Source: Ruminococcaceae bacterium UBA6855 (GTDB taxonomy: Bacteria; Bacillota; Clostridia; Oscillospirales; Acutalibacteraceae). Taken from it: a stretch of 6,601 nt of DNA. Made by a program: the position numbers and the translations under genes. The notes under the pieces are model-generated. The model saw nothing but the letters and a program-made list of their open reading frames with translations, made no database searches and was not told the DNA's origin. How positions within the stretch are numbered: the stretch's first letter is position 1; the number at the start of each line of letters is the position of its first letter. Below are positions 5,283 to 6,601 of this stretch, piece after piece. The stretch is from positions 13,019-19,619 of the forward strand of contig DKDF01000010.1 of assembly GCA_002451755.1 (NCBI GenBank). The letters run 5' to 3'.

Positions 5283-6363
5283 ATATTTTCCTCTTCAACA
5301 TATCCTCCGCAATGCTCTTCGCGAGTTCATCCATGTGCGAGAAATCCATGGCGGATATATATATGCTCTCGAGGTCGTCGTGTATACTTTTGGCGCTCGC
5401 GAGGGAATTTACAGCCTCGCCGATAAACTCGCCGTAGGCTTTTTTGGTGAAGTTCAGCCGCGACATGTGCCGGCGCAGCGCGGCTCGGTCGGTGAAGCGC
5501 GATGAGTTTATTTTTACTGCGCCGTCAAACTCCGCGGGATGCAGCTTGTTTGAGGTCACGAAGCCGAGCGACAGGTCGGGGATGAGCAGATGCTCGGGCT
5601 TGCCGTCCGGGGAAAGGGGAGACGGGCTCGTGATTGTGTCGTGCCCGCCTGAGAGGGCGTATCCGCGAAGCAGGGACAGCAGGGCGGCGGAGCTCGCGAT
5701 GTTGTCGTCCTCGATAATATATATGCGCTCGCAGAGCTGTCTTACGGTCTCGCCGAAGAATGTTATTCCGTTCGGCGTGACGGCGGATATCATTCTGTGA
5801 CTCTCTTCGCCGATGCGCCCGGTCGGCGTGCCGAACTCGCGCGACGCGATGCGCGAAGCCGCGCGTTTGATTTTCGCCGTGTCTGTGCAGCCGAGCGTCA
5901 GGCGCAGTATATCCTCGCGCAGCAGGGCGGACGCTTCGAGAAAACGCCTGCATCTGCGGTGGCACGCGGCATTTTCATCGGTCAGCGCGATGACCTCATC
6001 CGCGCGCGAACGCAGAATATCTTTATCCCAGAACCTGCCTAAATCGACAATCTCCTGCGCGGCGCCAGGATATTTCGGCTCGAGCGTGTGCGGAGAAGTT
6101 CCGTCCGCTATCCAACAGTTGAGCGCGGGCGCGTATACGCCGTCGAGCGAAGCGGGGTCGGATGAGCAGTATATCAGCTCCGTCTCTATTCCCGCGTCTA
6201 TCAGGGCGGAGTTTATCCGTTTCATCAGGCTCGATTTGCCCGTGCCCGGACCGCCCTTTATTATATATGTATACCCGCCCGAATGAGTCGGACAAAGCTC
6301 GCCGAAAAATGAGTGAAACCCCTCGGGCGAGCTGCACCCGAGAAAATAGCTGATGTTACCCAT
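5281..6363 (-). CDS. Two-half P-loop NTPase-like protein (PRK06851-like), second P-loop degenerate
   Basis: A 360-residue soluble protein of unknown biological role. The first half has a clear Walker A, GGPGTGKS at 37-44, preceded by a beta strand (YTYIIK) and followed by the motifs CSSDPASLDG (66-75) and DGTSPHTLEPKYPGA (87-101), which I recall as typical of a Firmicutes family described as P-loop NTPases of unknown function. The second half (about 190-275) resembles a repeat of the first: AVTPNGITFFGETV, then RIYII, then EHLLIPDL and AFVTSN-like FVTSN (268-272). Where a second Walker A would be expected it reads EDDNIASS (218-225), lacking the lysine and glycines. The start ATG has GGGAGG 6 bases upstream (6370-6375). 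The gene is convergent with the cold-shock gene and not in an operon with anything visible. No transmembrane segment or signal peptide is seen. The family assignment is from memory of its motifs. Confidence 0.85.
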   Translation of the reverse strand: MGNISYFLGCSSPEGFHSFFGELCPTHSGGYTYIIKGGPGTGKSSLMKRINSALIDAGIETELIYCSSDPASLDGVYAPALNCWIADGTSPHTLEPKYPGAAQEIVDLGRFWDKDILRSRADEVIALTDENAACHRRCRRFLEASALLREDILRLTLGCTDTAKIKRAASRIASREFGTPTGRIGEESHRMISAVTPNGITFFGETVRQLCERIYIIEDDNIASSAALLSLLRGYALSGGHDTITSPSPLSPDGKPEHLLIPDLSLGFVTSNKLHPAEFDGAVKINSSRFTDRAALRRHMSRLNFTKKAYGEFIGEAVNSLASAKSIHDDLESIYISAMDFSHMDELAKSIAEDMLKRKI

Positions 6364-6385
6364 AATACGCCTCCCGAAAAGTCAT

Positions 6386-6415
6386 ATTACAGAGTATTCA
6401 CCGCCCGCTTGTCAG
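6386..6415 (-). promoter_or_regulatory. Possible promoter of the P-loop protein gene
   Basis: On the minus strand CTGACA (6410-6415), 18 bases and TGTAAT (6386-6391) form a mediocre promoter that would give a leader of about 17 bases before the ATG at 6363, with the GGGAGG site included. It is the best candidate between the gene and the outward promoter at 6468-6496, but it departs from consensus at one base in the -35 box, at a further base in the -10 box and in spacing. Confidence 0.4.
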
Positions 6416-6430
6416 GTTACGGAAAAATGT

Positions 6431-6457
6431 CAGTTTGCCGTTTGCCGTGTGAAACTG
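6431..6457. repeat. Inverted repeat CAGTTT/AAACTG enclosing a doubled TTTGCCG
   Basis: CAGTTT (6431-6436) and AAACTG (6452-6457) are complementary across a 15-base spacer that includes a tandem TTTGCCG repeat (6434-6440, 6441-6447). It lies between the divergent promoters of the P-loop gene and the outward plus-strand transcript, where an operator could sit. The arms are short and chance is a fair explanation. Confidence 0.2.
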
Positions 6458-6467
6458 CTTGCCGAGG

Positions 6468-6496
6468 TTGACAAACGAAGCTAAAAAAGGTAAAAT
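6468..6496 (+). promoter_or_regulatory. Strong plus-strand promoter facing out of the window
   Basis: TTGACA (6468-6473), exactly 17 bases, then TAAAAT (6491-6496). Transcription should begin near 6503. The remaining ~100 bases to the window end carry no convincing start codon with a ribosome binding site, so they are either a leader or the lead-in to an RNA gene beginning near 6587. Confidence 0.8.
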
Positions 6497-6586
6497 ATCA
6501 CGAGTGATTCGAGCGCTCCAAGCGAAGAGCCGCGGACGGATAGCAGAAAGCTAATAAGCAGGAAGCAAACTAAAAAATAAATACAA

Positions 6587-6601
6587 CCGGGTGTGGCGCA
6601 T
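6587..6601 (+). tRNA. Possible 5' end of a tRNA (tRNA-Pro-like), cut by window edge
   Basis: The last 15 bases, CCGGGTGTGGCGCAT, fit the start of a tRNA: a 7-base acceptor strand CCGGGTG, T at position 8, G at 9, a GCGC D-stem strand and A at 14. Bacterial tRNA-Pro genes commonly begin with the similar CGGGGTGTGGCGCAG. The T at position 15, where a purine is expected, argues against. Only 15 bases are visible and neither the anticodon nor the T-arm can be seen. A strong promoter about 85 bases upstream is consistent with an RNA gene. Confidence 0.3.

Noticed and set aside
5525..5965. 146-codon minus-strand and 118- and 157-codon plus-strand frames within 5440-6290
   Set aside because: They overlap the 360-residue P-loop protein in other frames, show low-complexity Arg/Ser/Ala composition and no motif.

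Overview
The window looks like a chromosomal segment from a low-to-mid-GC Gram-positive anaerobe, most likely a gut Clostridia lineage (Oscillospiraceae/Ruminococcaceae-like). This is inferred from strong GGAGG ribosome binding sites, near-consensus vegetative promoters with 16-18 base spacers, intrinsic terminators with U-tracts, a yybP-ykoY riboswitch in front of P-type ATPases, and a two-half P-loop protein typical of Firmicutes. Nothing in the window indicates a mobile element, phage or CRISPR array.

Layout. Positions 1-1601 (minus strand) hold the first 533 codons of a P2A-type cation ATPase, cut by the left edge. Positions 1602-1824 hold its promoter, a yybP-ykoY (Mn2+) riboswitch, a terminator and a second, unusual inverted repeat. 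Positions 1879-4581 (minus strand) hold a complete 900-residue paralogue of the same ATPase. Positions 4582-4802 hold a second copy of the promoter, riboswitch and terminator module. A divergent cold-shock protein gene (5024-5233, plus strand) follows, with a perfect-consensus promoter, a leader of about 130 bases containing a 30-position hairpin, and a strong terminator. A convergent gene (5281-6363, minus strand) encodes a 360-residue two-half P-loop protein whose second P-loop is degenerate. The last 240 bases carry a weak promoter for that gene and a strong plus-strand promoter facing out of the window, possibly for a tRNA that begins in the last 15 bases.

How it works together. The core is a head-to-tail duplication of a manganese-sensing unit: promoter, aptamer, terminator, cation-exporting ATPase. 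In both copies the 3' strand of the aptamer is also the 5' arm of an intrinsic terminator, so ligand-bound aptamer and terminator exclude each other and metal should switch expression on. This fits a manganese (possibly also calcium) efflux and homeostasis locus. The two copies have diverged. The upstream copy has a simple 16-bp terminator switch and a strong ribosome binding site. The downstream copy has a shorter terminator, an 18-bp alternative hairpin, and a weak ribosome binding site lying in a 10-base perfect complement of the aptamer 3' strand, which suggests added translational control. The proteins also differ in the ion-binding M4 motif (PEGLP in the downstream copy, PEGLA in the upstream copy). 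The cold-shock and P-loop genes have no evident functional link to the pair.
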